The position numbers and the translations under genes are program-made. A stretch of DNA of 64,000 nt from Streptomyces sp. AC1-42W. GTDB taxonomy: Bacteria > Actinomycetota > Actinomycetes > Streptomycetales > Streptomycetaceae. Below the pieces are notes generated by a model that worked only from the letters and a program-made list of their open reading frames with translations, did no database searches and was not told where the DNA came from. Shown in pieces: positions 34,158 through 43,390 of the stretch (the stretch's first letter is position 1; each line of letters opens with the position of its first letter). The stretch spans positions 2,418,001 to 2,482,000 of the forward strand of contig NZ_QKWY01000002.1 in the NCBI RefSeq assembly GCF_003248355.1. Reading direction: 5' to 3'.

Positions 34158-34979
34158 TCAGCGGGTGAAGGCCATCGCGTCACGTTCCAGGATCGCCGGG
34201 AAGAGGACATCTTGGACGTACTGGTAGTCGGCCGGGAAGTCGCATTCGGAGAAGAGCAGGGAGCCGGGGAGCTGGGCAGCCGGCAGCCGCCCCAGCGTGA
34301 AGAGGTACTGCCAGACCTCCTCGTGCTCGGAGAGCCTGCCGCCGAAGCCGTAGGGGCGGACGGCCGGGGGCTCGCCGACGATCCACCGGGTCACGTCGGC
34401 CGCCGCGACGGTGCCTGCGGCGTCCAGCAGGATCAGGCCGAGACTCTCGCCGAGCAGTTCGAGGCCGTACGTCATACCACTGTTGAGCCCCTTGCCGATC
34501 AGGACGGGTTCGTCGGCCGATCGCCCGTAGACCCGCACTTCCTCCCCGTCGCCGTTCACCCGGTCGATGGTCAGTAGCCGTGACCCGCGGAGTGCCCCGG
34601 CATGGTCCATCAGCGAGCGTTCGTAGACCACGTCCGCGTCCGTCACCATCGTCCGGGCACCACGCGGGCGCCAGCGCAGCAGGGACTGCAGGCCCGCGAG
34701 CATGCTGACGCTGGATCCCGTGCGCTCCTGACCGGGGTCGATCACGACCAGTTCGACGAGGTCGTCCACGACGGCCTCGAACGCCGCCCGGCCGGCTGAG
34801 TTCACCACCAGGAAGACCCGCTCGGCACCGATGGCCCGGAAGAGTTCCAGATTGCGGCTCAGGAAGGTCGGCCCCGACGGGTCGTCCGGCCGGAGCGGGA
34901 GCAGTGCTTTCGGGCCGGTCACGGCCGTTCCCATCCGGCGGTTCTCACCGGCGGCGAGCACGATGACGCTTTCGATCAC
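34158..34979 (-). CDS. Phosphonate cytidylyltransferase-like NTP transferase
   Basis: 273 residues. Nucleotidyltransferase signature VIVLAAGENRRMG near residue 6 and GPKALLPL near 22, with a metal-binding aspartate in MVTDADVVYE. The pattern is that of LicC/PntC-type cytidylyltransferases that make CMP-choline or CMP-2-aminoethylphosphonate. Last gene of the pepM operon and coupled to the FAD gene (ATGA). It would activate 2-AEP or a derivative as the CMP ester, either as carrier for later steps or for transfer to a polymer. Confidence 0.78.
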   Translation of the reverse strand: MIESVIVLAAGENRRMGTAVTGPKALLPLRPDDPSGPTFLSRNLELFRAIGAERVFLVVNSAGRAAFEAVVDDLVELVVIDPGQERTGSSVSMLAGLQSLLRWRPRGARTMVTDADVVYERSLMDHAGALRGSRLLTIDRVNGDGEEVRVYGRSADEPVLIGKGLNSGMTYGLELLGESLGLILLDAAGTVAAADVTRWIVGEPPAVRPYGFGGRLSEHEEVWQYLFTLGRLPAAQLPGSLLFSECDFPADYQYVQDVLFPAILERDAMAFTR

Positions 34980-37252
34980 GACAGCACCCCTTCAGGTCGG
35001 GAATCGGCGGGGCGAGGGTGCGGGCGGACGTGATGCGCCCGGAACGCGGACCGGAAGCCCTTGAGCCAGACCAGCACATCACGCATCACATGGTGGTCCT
35101 GGTCCGGTCGCAGGGCACCGAGCTGGAAGAACATCGCGCCTTCGGACGGCGGGCCGAGGGCAGTGATCCGCTGCTCCACCGTTCCGTCGGCCCGGACCGG
35201 GTGGAACTCCGGCGACAGGTCGATTCCGCCGGGTTCGAAGCTGCTGCCGTCGGCCGAGTTGTTGCACCAGATCCTGACCAGACCGCGGTCGAGCAGGCTC
35301 CGGTAGAGCGGCAGGACGTCCCTGCGGGGGTCGAAGGCGTGGACCCGGGCGTCCACCAGGGTGTCCACCAGCCGCGAGGCGCCCGTGCGCGGACCGGACA
35401 CCAGGAACCGCCTGCGGCTCTCGTCGGGCGTCACCCTGGCGTCCGGGCCGGTGCCGACGTCCAGCAGACCGTGCCGGACCAGGGCGAGGATCTTCTCCAT
35501 CACCTCGCGGGCGGCGCCGTTGGCCAACTTGTTGTGGTGACGCATGTACCTCTCCAGGAACAGCCGGTGCGACCGCGCCGTGAGGCCTGCGTCGTCGACG
35601 GCGTGGCCCAGGACCTGACGGAGGTCGCGCCAGACACCGTCCGCCGCTGCCTTCGCCGGGTTGTCGAGATTGCCCTGCGCGGCCCACAGGTGGTCCACGG
35701 CCATGAACTCCTCGAACCGCCGCCGGTACTCCTCGGGGGTGGCGAACGTGGACGCGCCCAGCGGGTCGGTGAGCCGCGCCCAGTCGAAGCGATTGCCCCG
35801 CACGCTCTCTTCCAACCGCCAGGGCGAGCGCAGGCCGGCCGACACGGAAGGCAGCCCGTCGGGGGCGCTGAGCGCGGCGAGAACCTGCCGCCGGCCCTCG
35901 GGACCGAAGACGACCTGCGCCCAGCGGGCCAGCGCCTCCTCCAGCGGCCAGTCGACGCCCGCCTGTGTCTCGGCGGTTGTGGTGGAGCCGGAGAGGATCT
36001 TCTCCAACAGGGCGGTCAGTTCGTCGACCGCCGCCTCCAGCGGGGCCAGCAGGTCGTTTCGTCCGCCGCCCAGGAACGACCGGTAGCCGGGCGCCACCCG
36101 CTCGGCGAGGACAGCCGCCGTGCCCGGGCCGAAAAGCGTCGCGTAGTGCAGGTGCGCCATCTCCAGCAGCACCAGCGGAAGGACATCCGGCTCGAAATCG
36201 AGCTGGCGCCTGACCTTGCCGCCCGCGCGGGTCACGGGCGTCCCGACCGTTTCACGCAGCCGGTTCAGAGCCTCGACGGTCAGGAAGACACCCCGGTGCT
36301 CCAGCCGCGCCAGGTCCTGCTCCTTGTCGTTGTACGGCCGCGCGTAGGTGAACACTCCGGTCGGGCCGAACGCGACGATGCCGGCCGGCTCGGCACCGCT
36401 CGGCCGGTAGGCCAAGGTGCCGTCGGGCCCTTGCTCGAACCGTCCGCCGCGTCCCTCGGTGAGGTGCAGGATCTCGTCGATGGCGGTGAGGCCCATGCCG
36501 GCACAGGCCACCACCCGGTCCGGCCCCGAAACGGCCTCGGGCAGGGCCTGGTCCAGGGGATAGGCGTACGGAATGTAGTGGGCGCCGGTGCGGCGGGCGA
36601 AGTCGGTGAACTCTGCCGAAGGGCCACCGCTCATCGGGTCGGTGTGCGAGTGGCCGGTGAGTAGCAGGACCTCGTCGCAGTCGTACTCCCCGCCGTCCGC
36701 GGTCCTGAGACGCAGGGCCTGTCCCTGCTCGGCCACGTCCACCACTTCGGTGGCGTGCAGCTCCACCACGGTGCCGGGGCGGCTTCGCAGGTCGGCGACG
36801 AAGGCCGCGAAGCGGTCGCTCAGCGCCAGACCGTGGACGTACCGCTTGGGCCAGTCGGCAGGCCGGAGGTCGAAGTCCGGATGCCCGGTCTCGGCGAACC
36901 TCTGCCGGCACCACTCGTAAAGGGTCGGCCGCTCACCGCGTGGCCGCAGCGGACCTGCGTCGACGACACTCTCGTCGGCCGCGAACCCTATCTGAGCCGT
37001 GATCCGGTTCAGGAAGCTGGTGGTCGGCTGGGACCAGCTGTGCACCCGCCCGGCTCCGAACTCCCCGCTGAGGTCGAAGACATGAACCTCAAGCCTGCGG
37101 TCTGCCGAGGTCTCGGCGACAGCCGAGAGCCGCTCCATCACGTAGGTCGCGCTGGGCCCGGCGCCGACCAGGGCCAGGCGGTACGGACCGGCCGCGCAGT
37201 CCCCCGGGCCGTCTGCCGTCCCTGCGGCCCGGCCTGGTGTAGACGTAGCCAA
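34976..37252 (-). CDS. FAD/NAD(P)-binding protein of unknown reaction in the phosphonate operon
   Basis: 758 residues from TTG 37252; an in-frame TGA directly upstream and AGGGG 6 nt before support this start. The N-terminal dinucleotide fold LALVGAGPSATYVMERL and the later VVACAGMGLTAIDEILHL resemble the FAD-NAD(P)-binding family (NAD_binding_9) distantly related to ornithine/lysine N-monooxygenases. The C-terminal 300 residues are not recognised. In this operon a likely role is oxidation of the amine or carbon chain of an aminoalkylphosphonate, but this is a guess. Coupled to the cytidylyltransferase gene. Confidence 0.65.
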   Translation of the reverse strand: MATSTPGRAAGTADGPGDCAAGPYRLALVGAGPSATYVMERLSAVAETSADRRLEVHVFDLSGEFGAGRVHSWSQPTTSFLNRITAQIGFAADESVVDAGPLRPRGERPTLYEWCRQRFAETGHPDFDLRPADWPKRYVHGLALSDRFAAFVADLRSRPGTVVELHATEVVDVAEQGQALRLRTADGGEYDCDEVLLLTGHSHTDPMSGGPSAEFTDFARRTGAHYIPYAYPLDQALPEAVSGPDRVVACAGMGLTAIDEILHLTEGRGGRFEQGPDGTLAYRPSGAEPAGIVAFGPTGVFTYARPYNDKEQDLARLEHRGVFLTVEALNRLRETVGTPVTRAGGKVRRQLDFEPDVLPLVLLEMAHLHYATLFGPGTAAVLAERVAPGYRSFLGGGRNDLLAPLEAAVDELTALLEKILSGSTTTAETQAGVDWPLEEALARWAQVVFGPEGRRQVLAALSAPDGLPSVSAGLRSPWRLEESVRGNRFDWARLTDPLGASTFATPEEYRRRFEEFMAVDHLWAAQGNLDNPAKAAADGVWRDLRQVLGHAVDDAGLTARSHRLFLERYMRHHNKLANGAAREVMEKILALVRHGLLDVGTGPDARVTPDESRRRFLVSGPRTGASRLVDTLVDARVHAFDPRRDVLPLYRSLLDRGLVRIWCNNSADGSSFEPGGIDLSPEFHPVRADGTVEQRITALGPPSEGAMFFQLGALRPDQDHHVMRDVLVWLKGFRSAFRAHHVRPHPRPADSRPEGVLS

Positions 37253-37346
37253 TGGTCACCCCTCTGCTGCGATGGACGTGCTCTGCTCGGCGGAGCACTC
37301 CGGTGAAAGCGGACCACCCCCGGTCGACCGGTCCGGTGCCGGGCCG

Positions 37347-39026
37347 TCAGCCCGGTACCCGGCCGCCCACGTCGATGATCGTGGCGGTGATGGCCGAGGC
37401 CGACCCCACACAGATGCGTGCCATCCGCTCCTTGTGCTCGCGGTACTTGCGCTCCCAGGCCACTGGATCGCGCTCGTAGATGCTGCGGTTGTAGCGCGTG
37501 AGGAAGTCTTCGACGAGCTCTTCCAGCCGCGCCGCGTCGATGCCGGTGAGCCGCAGCGTGGATCGGGCGGTGTCGATGTGCAACGCGCCCTCGTAGGTGA
37601 TGGTCCCGTTGCTGACCGCCCGCTCGAAGAGCTCGGAGCCCGGGATCGCCTGCGCGATGAAGACGTTGATGGAGTGGAAGGGGAGCTGCTCGACGTAGGC
37701 GAAGCCCTCCTCGACCTGTGCCTCGGTCTCGCCCGGCATGCCGACCACCAGCGTGCCGTGCATCAGCACACCCAGGTTGTCCAGGTAGGCCATCAGCTCC
37801 GGCACCCTGGTCAGGTCCACGGGCTTGCGGTGCTGCTCCTTGAGCGTCTCGGCACTGCCGCTGTCGAGGGAAAGGGTGATCTGGTAGAGCCCGGACGCCA
37901 CCATGCGGTCGACCAGCGGGGCGCTCAGGGTGTTCACCATGATGCCGTTGGGGGTGCACCAAGGCAGTTCGAGGGCCGTCATCCTCTCGAAGAGCTCGGT
38001 GGCGCGCTTGCGGTCGAAGGTCAGGTTGTCGTCGGCGAACTGCACCTCGTCCACGCCGAACGCGTCCTTGTAGTGCTGGATCTCAGCGATCACGCTGTCG
38101 ACCGACCGGGCGATGTACTTCTTCGAGAAGTTCGTGCTGGCGCAGAACGTGCAGCCCACCGGGCAGCCGCGGGAGGTGTAGAGCTGCATCACGCGTTTGC
38201 CCCGCGGATACGGGGAGAACGGCACGTTGTGGGCGAAGTACCGCTCCATCGGGACCTTGTGGTACGCGGGGAAGGGCAGCGCGTCGAGATCGGTGACGCG
38301 TGCGAACTGCGGGTTCGCGAAGATCTTGCCCTCGTGCCGGCCGGCCAGGCCGTCGGCGTTGATGTCGATCTTCCCGTCGGCGAGGTTGCGCAGGAAGTCG
38401 CCGAGCCGGATCTCACCCTCCCCCCGCAGCACGTAGTCGATGAACGGTATGCCGTCCGCAACCGCGTCCTGAAGGAACCGCCGGGCGTAGATGCTGGCGT
38501 GCAGACCGCCGGCGATGACCGTCGTCTGCGGCCGGACCTCCTTGACGATCTGCGCGTACCGGTAGAGGTTCTGCAGATCGGAGGAGTAGATCATGGTGAA
38601 GCCGACGACCTCGAAGTCGTTCTCGGCGATGTACGCGCGAAACCGTTCCTCGGACATGCCGAGGTTCCAGACGCCTTCGGCGACCGGGACCTCCTCGTCG
38701 ATTCCCTCGACGATGCAGTCCAGGATGGAGATGTCGATCCCCTCCTGCTCCAGCGCACCGGCGATGTAGCACAGGCCCAGCGGCGGGACGACACGCTTCA
38801 CCGCGCCCTCGTACACGCACATGGGTGGCAGCACCAGCAGCGTGCGGGGAATCCGGCCGAGCGGCTCGCGGACATCGATCAGCCGGGCGTCCGGGCGGGG
38901 CTTGCGGACCCTCGCCGTCTCGTCCTTCTCCGCCAGGTAGAGGCGCAGCGCACTGTCCTGTGGAAGATGGTCGTCCAGCTTGTTCTGACGGACTCGCAGA
39001 TCCTGGTCGGCACTCGGCTCGGTCAC
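37347..39026 (-). CDS. Cobalamin-dependent radical SAM enzyme (probable methyltransferase)
   Basis: 559 residues from GTG 39026, preceded by GGGAGG and overlapping the aminotransferase stop. An N-terminal B12-binding domain (LVLPPMCVYEG, PPLGLCYIAGALEQEGIDISILD) is followed near residue 287 by the cluster motif CPVGCTFC. This architecture is shared by Fom3 and PhpK, which methylate phosphonate or phosphinate intermediates in fosfomycin and phosphinothricin biosynthesis. With a cytidylyltransferase in the same operon, methylation of a CMP-phosphonate, as in fosfomycin, is a reasonable inference. Substrate and position (C or P) are unknown. Confidence 0.82.
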   Translation of the reverse strand: MTEPSADQDLRVRQNKLDDHLPQDSALRLYLAEKDETARVRKPRPDARLIDVREPLGRIPRTLLVLPPMCVYEGAVKRVVPPLGLCYIAGALEQEGIDISILDCIVEGIDEEVPVAEGVWNLGMSEERFRAYIAENDFEVVGFTMIYSSDLQNLYRYAQIVKEVRPQTTVIAGGLHASIYARRFLQDAVADGIPFIDYVLRGEGEIRLGDFLRNLADGKIDINADGLAGRHEGKIFANPQFARVTDLDALPFPAYHKVPMERYFAHNVPFSPYPRGKRVMQLYTSRGCPVGCTFCASTNFSKKYIARSVDSVIAEIQHYKDAFGVDEVQFADDNLTFDRKRATELFERMTALELPWCTPNGIMVNTLSAPLVDRMVASGLYQITLSLDSGSAETLKEQHRKPVDLTRVPELMAYLDNLGVLMHGTLVVGMPGETEAQVEEGFAYVEQLPFHSINVFIAQAIPGSELFERAVSNGTITYEGALHIDTARSTLRLTGIDAARLEELVEDFLTRYNRSIYERDPVAWERKYREHKERMARICVGSASAITATIIDVGGRVPG

Positions 39027-40180
39027 TTGCCCTCCCGGTCGGCTGTCACGTGCTCGGTCCGTGCGGCGGTGGTGCTGTCCAGGAATCGGCCCAGCGCGGT
39101 GAGGAAGCCCTCGATGTCCTGCTCGGTCATCCGCCCCATCGTGGACAGCCGGAAGAAGTCGCGCGCCCACTGCTCCTGGGCGGCGTAGATGACGTAGCCC
39201 TCGGCCCGCAGGGCCCGGTGGAGTTCCGGGTAGCCAATGCCCTGCGGGAGGCGGACGGCGGTCAGGCCCAGCGATCTGTGTCCGGGAGGCAGCGCAAGGT
39301 GCAGGCCGAGATCCTCCAGGCCCTGCCGGAGCCGTTCGGCGAGCGCCCGGTACCGCTTCCCGCGGGCGGCCACCCCCTCCGCCAGCATCAGCTGCAGCGC
39401 GGTGTCGAAGGCGTAGAAGGCGGGCACCCCCGGGGTGAACGCCGGTGTCTGGGCGTGCTCCTGGGCGGTGTAGTGCCGGTGCAGGTCCAGCGAGTAGCTG
39501 CGGCGCGGCCCGTTGCCGAGCGCGGCGAAGGCATCGTGCCGTGCGCAGACGAAGCTCAGGCCGGGCATACCCTCAAGGCTCTTGTTGGCTGAACCGGCGA
39601 CCCAGTCGAGGCCGTCGCGGGCGATGTCGAGCGGTTCGGCACCGATGCTGCTGACCGCGTCGACGATCACCTTGCGGCCGTACCGGTGCGCCACCCGGGC
39701 GACTGCCGCGACGTCGTTCAGCATGCCGGTACTGGTTTCGTGGTGCACCACCGTGACGAATCCGAGCGACGTGTCGGCTGCCAGCGCCGCTTCCACGGAG
39801 CCGAGGTCGATCGGGACGCCCCAGCCGAGCTCCAGGTGGTGGACCGCGATGTCGTGGATCGCGGCGATGTCGTGCATCCGGCGGCCGTAGTGGCCGTTGT
39901 CGAGGGCGAGTACGCCGCTGTCCGACGGTGGAACGGACGCGATCAGTGCCTCGACAGCGGACGTTCCGGACCCCGTCAGGACAACGCTGGTGAACTCCGG
40001 GGTCCCCCCGCACACCTGGGTGACCCGGCCGCGGACACGGCGCATCAGCTCGGTGAACTCGCTCTCGCGGTGGCACAGGTCGGGCCCGCCCAGAGCGGCG
40101 CGGACGCGCTCGTCCGCGAGCACCGGGCCGGGGTTCATGAGTACCAGGCGCTGTGCCACGGGGCCTGTGGGTGACGTCAT
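39023..40180 (-). CDS. phnW: 2-Aminoethylphosphonate aminotransferase-like class V enzyme
   Basis: 385 residues. N-terminal LVLMNPGPVLADERVRAAL and PDLCHRESEFTELM are hallmark stretches of 2-AEP:pyruvate aminotransferases; the PLP lysine is in SANKSLEGMPG near residue 198. It follows the phosphonopyruvate decarboxylase gene by an ATGA overlap, so it would aminate phosphonoacetaldehyde to 2-aminoethylphosphonate. Confidence 0.88.
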   Translation of the reverse strand: MTSPTGPVAQRLVLMNPGPVLADERVRAALGGPDLCHRESEFTELMRRVRGRVTQVCGGTPEFTSVVLTGSGTSAVEALIASVPPSDSGVLALDNGHYGRRMHDIAAIHDIAVHHLELGWGVPIDLGSVEAALAADTSLGFVTVVHHETSTGMLNDVAAVARVAHRYGRKVIVDAVSSIGAEPLDIARDGLDWVAGSANKSLEGMPGLSFVCARHDAFAALGNGPRRSYSLDLHRHYTAQEHAQTPAFTPGVPAFYAFDTALQLMLAEGVAARGKRYRALAERLRQGLEDLGLHLALPPGHRSLGLTAVRLPQGIGYPELHRALRAEGYVIYAAQEQWARDFFRLSTMGRMTEQDIEGFLTALGRFLDSTTAARTEHVTADREGK

Positions 40181-41307
40181 GACGAAACCGCCTCCCGGAA
40201 TCTGGATGCCACTTCGGGCGGGGTGAGTGCGGGCCGGCCGAGTGCGGGGTCGGAGCCGGGCCGGATGCGAACGCGGATCAGATGCGGGCCCGCCTGCGTG
40301 GCGCCGCGGGTCACAGCGTCGCGCAGCTGCGCGGCCCGGTTCACGTCCGCCGTCGTGCGGTATCCGCAGGCCTGGGCAATCGCGCAGAAGTCCAGCCCGC
40401 CGGAGACCGTGGGCTGGCCCCCGGTGGACTCGTACGAGGCGTTGTCGAGCACGATGTGCAGCAGGTTGCCGGGAGCCTGGTGGCCGATGGTGGCCATCGC
40501 CTCAAGGCGCATCAGGGCCGCGCCGTCGCCGTCCAGTACGACGACCTCGCGGTCGGGGGCGTTCAGGGCGACCCCGAGCCCGATGCTGGCGGCGCATCCC
40601 ATCGAGCCGACCACATACAGGTTGCCCGGCCGGTCCCAGTCCCGTTCCAGCTCGCGGGCCGTCTTTCCGGTGGTTGCCACGAGCAGTGCGTCCCGGCCCA
40701 CCGAGTCGACAGCCAGGCCGATCGTCTCGGCACGCGACATCAGGCGGGGGTCCGGCGCCGGAGCGGGCCCCGCCGGCCGGTGCGGCGCGAGGGCCCCCTT
40801 GGGTACGATGAAGGCGTACGGGCTGCCCGTGCGGTCCATGTGTCCGGCGGCTCGGTCGAGTGCGGGCCCCAGCTCCGTCGCATCGGCGGGGAACATCTCG
40901 TGGTCGATCTCCATCGAGGAGAGCAGGCCCGGGGTGATCCGGCCCATCAGCTGGTGCTGGGGTTCATCCGGGAATCCGGGTTCGCCGCGCCAGGTTACCA
41001 GCAGGAGCACCGGAAGCCGCAGGGTCTGGCAGAGCGAGGTGAGGGGGTTGACCGCGTTGCCGAGGCCCGAGTTCTGCAGGATGACCACCGGTCGTCGGCC
41101 CGCGAGACGGGCGCCCGCCGCGATGGCCACCGCCTCGCCCTCGTTGGCCGCGGTGAGGTAGCTGCCGGGGTGCTGCGCCTGGAGGACGCTGATCAGCGGT
41201 CCGAGGAAGGAACAGGGAACACCCGTGAACGGGCCGAACCCGGCGTCGAGCATGGTCCGGGCCACGGCGGCCCCGTCGAGCGGGACACGCGTCCTCGTGG
41301 TGCTCAC
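40177..41307 (-). CDS. ppd: Phosphonopyruvate decarboxylase
   Basis: 376 residues from a GTG overlapping the pepM stop. TPP enzyme: N-terminal FTGVPCSFLGPLI and LTAANEGEAVAIAAG, and the C-terminal cofactor motif LDGDGAALMRLEAMATIG followed by NLLHIVLDN. It decarboxylates phosphonopyruvate to phosphonoacetaldehyde, pulling the unfavourable PepM reaction forward. Confidence 0.93.
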   Translation of the reverse strand: MSTTRTRVPLDGAAVARTMLDAGFGPFTGVPCSFLGPLISVLQAQHPGSYLTAANEGEAVAIAAGARLAGRRPVVILQNSGLGNAVNPLTSLCQTLRLPVLLLVTWRGEPGFPDEPQHQLMGRITPGLLSSMEIDHEMFPADATELGPALDRAAGHMDRTGSPYAFIVPKGALAPHRPAGPAPAPDPRLMSRAETIGLAVDSVGRDALLVATTGKTARELERDWDRPGNLYVVGSMGCAASIGLGVALNAPDREVVVLDGDGAALMRLEAMATIGHQAPGNLLHIVLDNASYESTGGQPTVSGGLDFCAIAQACGYRTTADVNRAAQLRDAVTRGATQAGPHLIRVRIRPGSDPALGRPALTPPEVASRFREAVSS

Positions 41308-42926
41308 CGCGTCTGTCCGGTGAGCAGCAGCTCGGCCCGCCGCACGTCCTCTTGGTTTCTCAGCTCGGCCCAGCCGGAGGCGATCTCGACGGCGTCGACC
41401 GTCCAGCCCGCGTCGATCAGGTCGGACAGGAGCACCGCCAGGCCGGGCTCTTCGCCGGCCTCGGCGAGCCGCTTCTCGGCGGCCTCGCGCAGTGCCGCCC
41501 AGCCCTTGTCCGAGAAGGCGGCGATTCCGGTGAATTCGCCGTCGCGGGGGCCGGAACCGAATCCGGTGACGCTGTTGCCGCGCGTCCCCTTGAGGCGCCT
41601 GCCCTGCACAGCGCCTGCGGCGGTCGTCACCGATGTGCGGCTGTCCCCGGGGTCACCGGATGCGGCGGATACGTCGATCAGTACCGCGATGTCGCGCTCC
41701 TCGGCGACGAGCTGGAGCAGCGGCTCCGGGTCGAACAGCAGGTCGGGGGCGGCTACGAGGGTATGGCCGTGGAAGTCCGGTGCGGCGCTCAGAACCACCT
41801 CTGCGATGGCCGGCGCCTCCAGACCCGGTGTGTGGACCACGGTTACGCCCGCAGGATGGCCGGCCGTCCCGTCGCGACTGGTGACGACGGTGATGTTGTC
41901 GATGCCGGCGCGCCGGAGAGATCCACACTGGAGTTCGGTGATGCTGCGGCCGTCGACGTCGGATCCTCCGGGCAGGTCGCTTCCCGTGGTCAGCACGGCT
42001 CGCAGGCGTCGGCCCGCCCTGCTGAGGAAGCGCTCCTCCGCCTGTTGCAGTGCGGCCATTCCCTGGAGGTCGAAGACGGTGGCGAGCGGGGCTATGCGGG
42101 TCTCGATGCCACTGGTGCGGCCGTCTCGCAGGATGGCTTCGAACGTCTCGCTCACTGCCGTGATCGAGGCCCGCAGGCCGTGGTTCGCGTAGATCACCAG
42201 CTTCGCACCGGCTTCGGAGAGTTCCTCGGCGGTGATGGTGTGATAGGTGGTCGGCACGACGACGACGGGCAGTCGCTGCTGCCATTGGGCCAGGAACTCC
42301 AGGACGGGTTCCGCGGACTCACCCTTCGCGTGGATGAGGACCGCGTCCGCGCCGGCCTCGGCGTACGCCTCCGCCCTGCGCAGCGCTTCGTCCAGGCCCC
42401 AGCCGGCCACCAGGGCCTCGATCCGGGCGATCACCATGAGGTCCGGCCCCGATTGGGCACTCTTGGCCGCGGCTATCTTGCCGGCGAACTCGGTGACCGG
42501 CGCCAACTCCTGGCGGCCGGGGATGAAGCTGTTCATCTTGGGGAATCGCTTGTCCTCGATCGAGACCGCGGCGACCCCGACTGCCTCGTATCGCCTAATC
42601 ATGTGCATGACGTTGTTGGCGTTGCCGTAGCCGGCGTCGCAATCGGCCACCACCGGGACCGCCACAGCGGCGGCCATTGACCGGGCCACTTCGAGGAGTT
42701 CGGTCATGGTGAGGATGTCCGCGTCGGGCAGGGCGTGCGAGGCGGATACCTCCAGCCCGCTCGACCAGACCCCGTCGAACCCGGCGCGTTCGGCGAGCCG
42801 TGCGCCGAGCGCGTTGTGCGCCCCCACGATCCTCGCCGGGCCGGGACGTTCGAACAGGGCCCGGAGCTGGGCTGCCCCGCCAAGCCGGTGCCCCGGCGTC
42901 CGGGCAGGGATGTTCTCGGCTCGCAT
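41304..42926 (-). CDS. pepM: Phosphoenolpyruvate phosphomutase with degenerate C-terminal NTP-transferase domain
   Basis: 540 residues. Residues 1-300 are PEP mutase with the diagnostic motif EDKRFPKMNS at 124-133 and the metal/substrate segment DCDAGYGNANN. The remaining 230 residues look like an NTP transferase by order (RSITELQCGSLRRAGIDNITVV, LLFDPEPLL, IASGWAELRNQEDVRRAE), but the nucleotide-binding loop reads LTTGSDLPGG rather than LAAGxGxRM and the following lysine is absent, so it is probably inactive. A separate cytidylyltransferase is encoded at 34158. PepM commits PEP to phosphonopyruvate; this gene starts the operon. Confidence 0.93.
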   Translation of the reverse strand: MRAENIPARTPGHRLGGAAQLRALFERPGPARIVGAHNALGARLAERAGFDGVWSSGLEVSASHALPDADILTMTELLEVARSMAAAVAVPVVADCDAGYGNANNVMHMIRRYEAVGVAAVSIEDKRFPKMNSFIPGRQELAPVTEFAGKIAAAKSAQSGPDLMVIARIEALVAGWGLDEALRRAEAYAEAGADAVLIHAKGESAEPVLEFLAQWQQRLPVVVVPTTYHTITAEELSEAGAKLVIYANHGLRASITAVSETFEAILRDGRTSGIETRIAPLATVFDLQGMAALQQAEERFLSRAGRRLRAVLTTGSDLPGGSDVDGRSITELQCGSLRRAGIDNITVVTSRDGTAGHPAGVTVVHTPGLEAPAIAEVVLSAAPDFHGHTLVAAPDLLFDPEPLLQLVAEERDIAVLIDVSAASGDPGDSRTSVTTAAGAVQGRRLKGTRGNSVTGFGSGPRDGEFTGIAAFSDKGWAALREAAEKRLAEAGEEPGLAVLLSDLIDAGWTVDAVEIASGWAELRNQEDVRRAELLLTGQTR

Positions 42927-43390
42927 CGCTGTAAAACCCCCGGGATCTCAGTCGGTCGACGAATCCCGGAGTCGGTGCCCGGGCGGTGTGGCGACTGCCC
43001 CGACGCCATTGTCCTGGGCGAGGTGGACCGGAGCCTTAACGGCCGGTGCCACGCTCAGCAGTTAAGCACAGGAATCTGGCCGTGCGGCCGATGATCAGTA
43101 CTAGGCCGAAAGGCGTCCAAGCGGCCTCCGTTCGTCCGCGACCAGGCATTCCTCCTTCTCGTTGCAGGTCAATCCATGGATGGACATTGACCATTTATGT
43201 AATGAGCGTGCCAAATCGCGCCCTGCGTGCCCTTGTTGCGATGGGTGCGATGTGGGGAAATGTCAACGAAGGTGACCCCTGAATCGGTGGGATCCACCGG
43301 CAAGATTCAGTCAGTGCTGATATCAAGTGCGCTGCGGGCCCCGGGAGATGGCTGGTGCTGCTCCGGTTGCGGACGGGTAGCGTGGTCGTC
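42927..43390. promoter_or_regulatory. Divergent control region of the phosphonate locus
   Basis: 464 bp between pepM (minus) and the PdxH-like gene (plus) with no convincing gene. It holds a 24-bp dyad at 43168-43191 with arms GTCAAT and ATTGAC around a palindromic TCCATGGA, and an inverted pair CTTAAC (43035-43040) / GTTAAG (43061-43066). TAGCGT at 43379-43384, 7 nt before the GTG at 43391, could be the -10 of a leaderless transcript. Confidence 0.45.

Noticed and set aside
33980..34168. A 62-codon plus-strand frame
   Set aside because: It runs antisense through the promoter of the peptide operon, has no ribosome site and unusual codon use.
43046..43282. A 78-codon plus-strand frame in the pepM/PdxH intergenic region
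   Set aside because: No ribosome site, no recognisable domain, and it covers the dyads of the control region.
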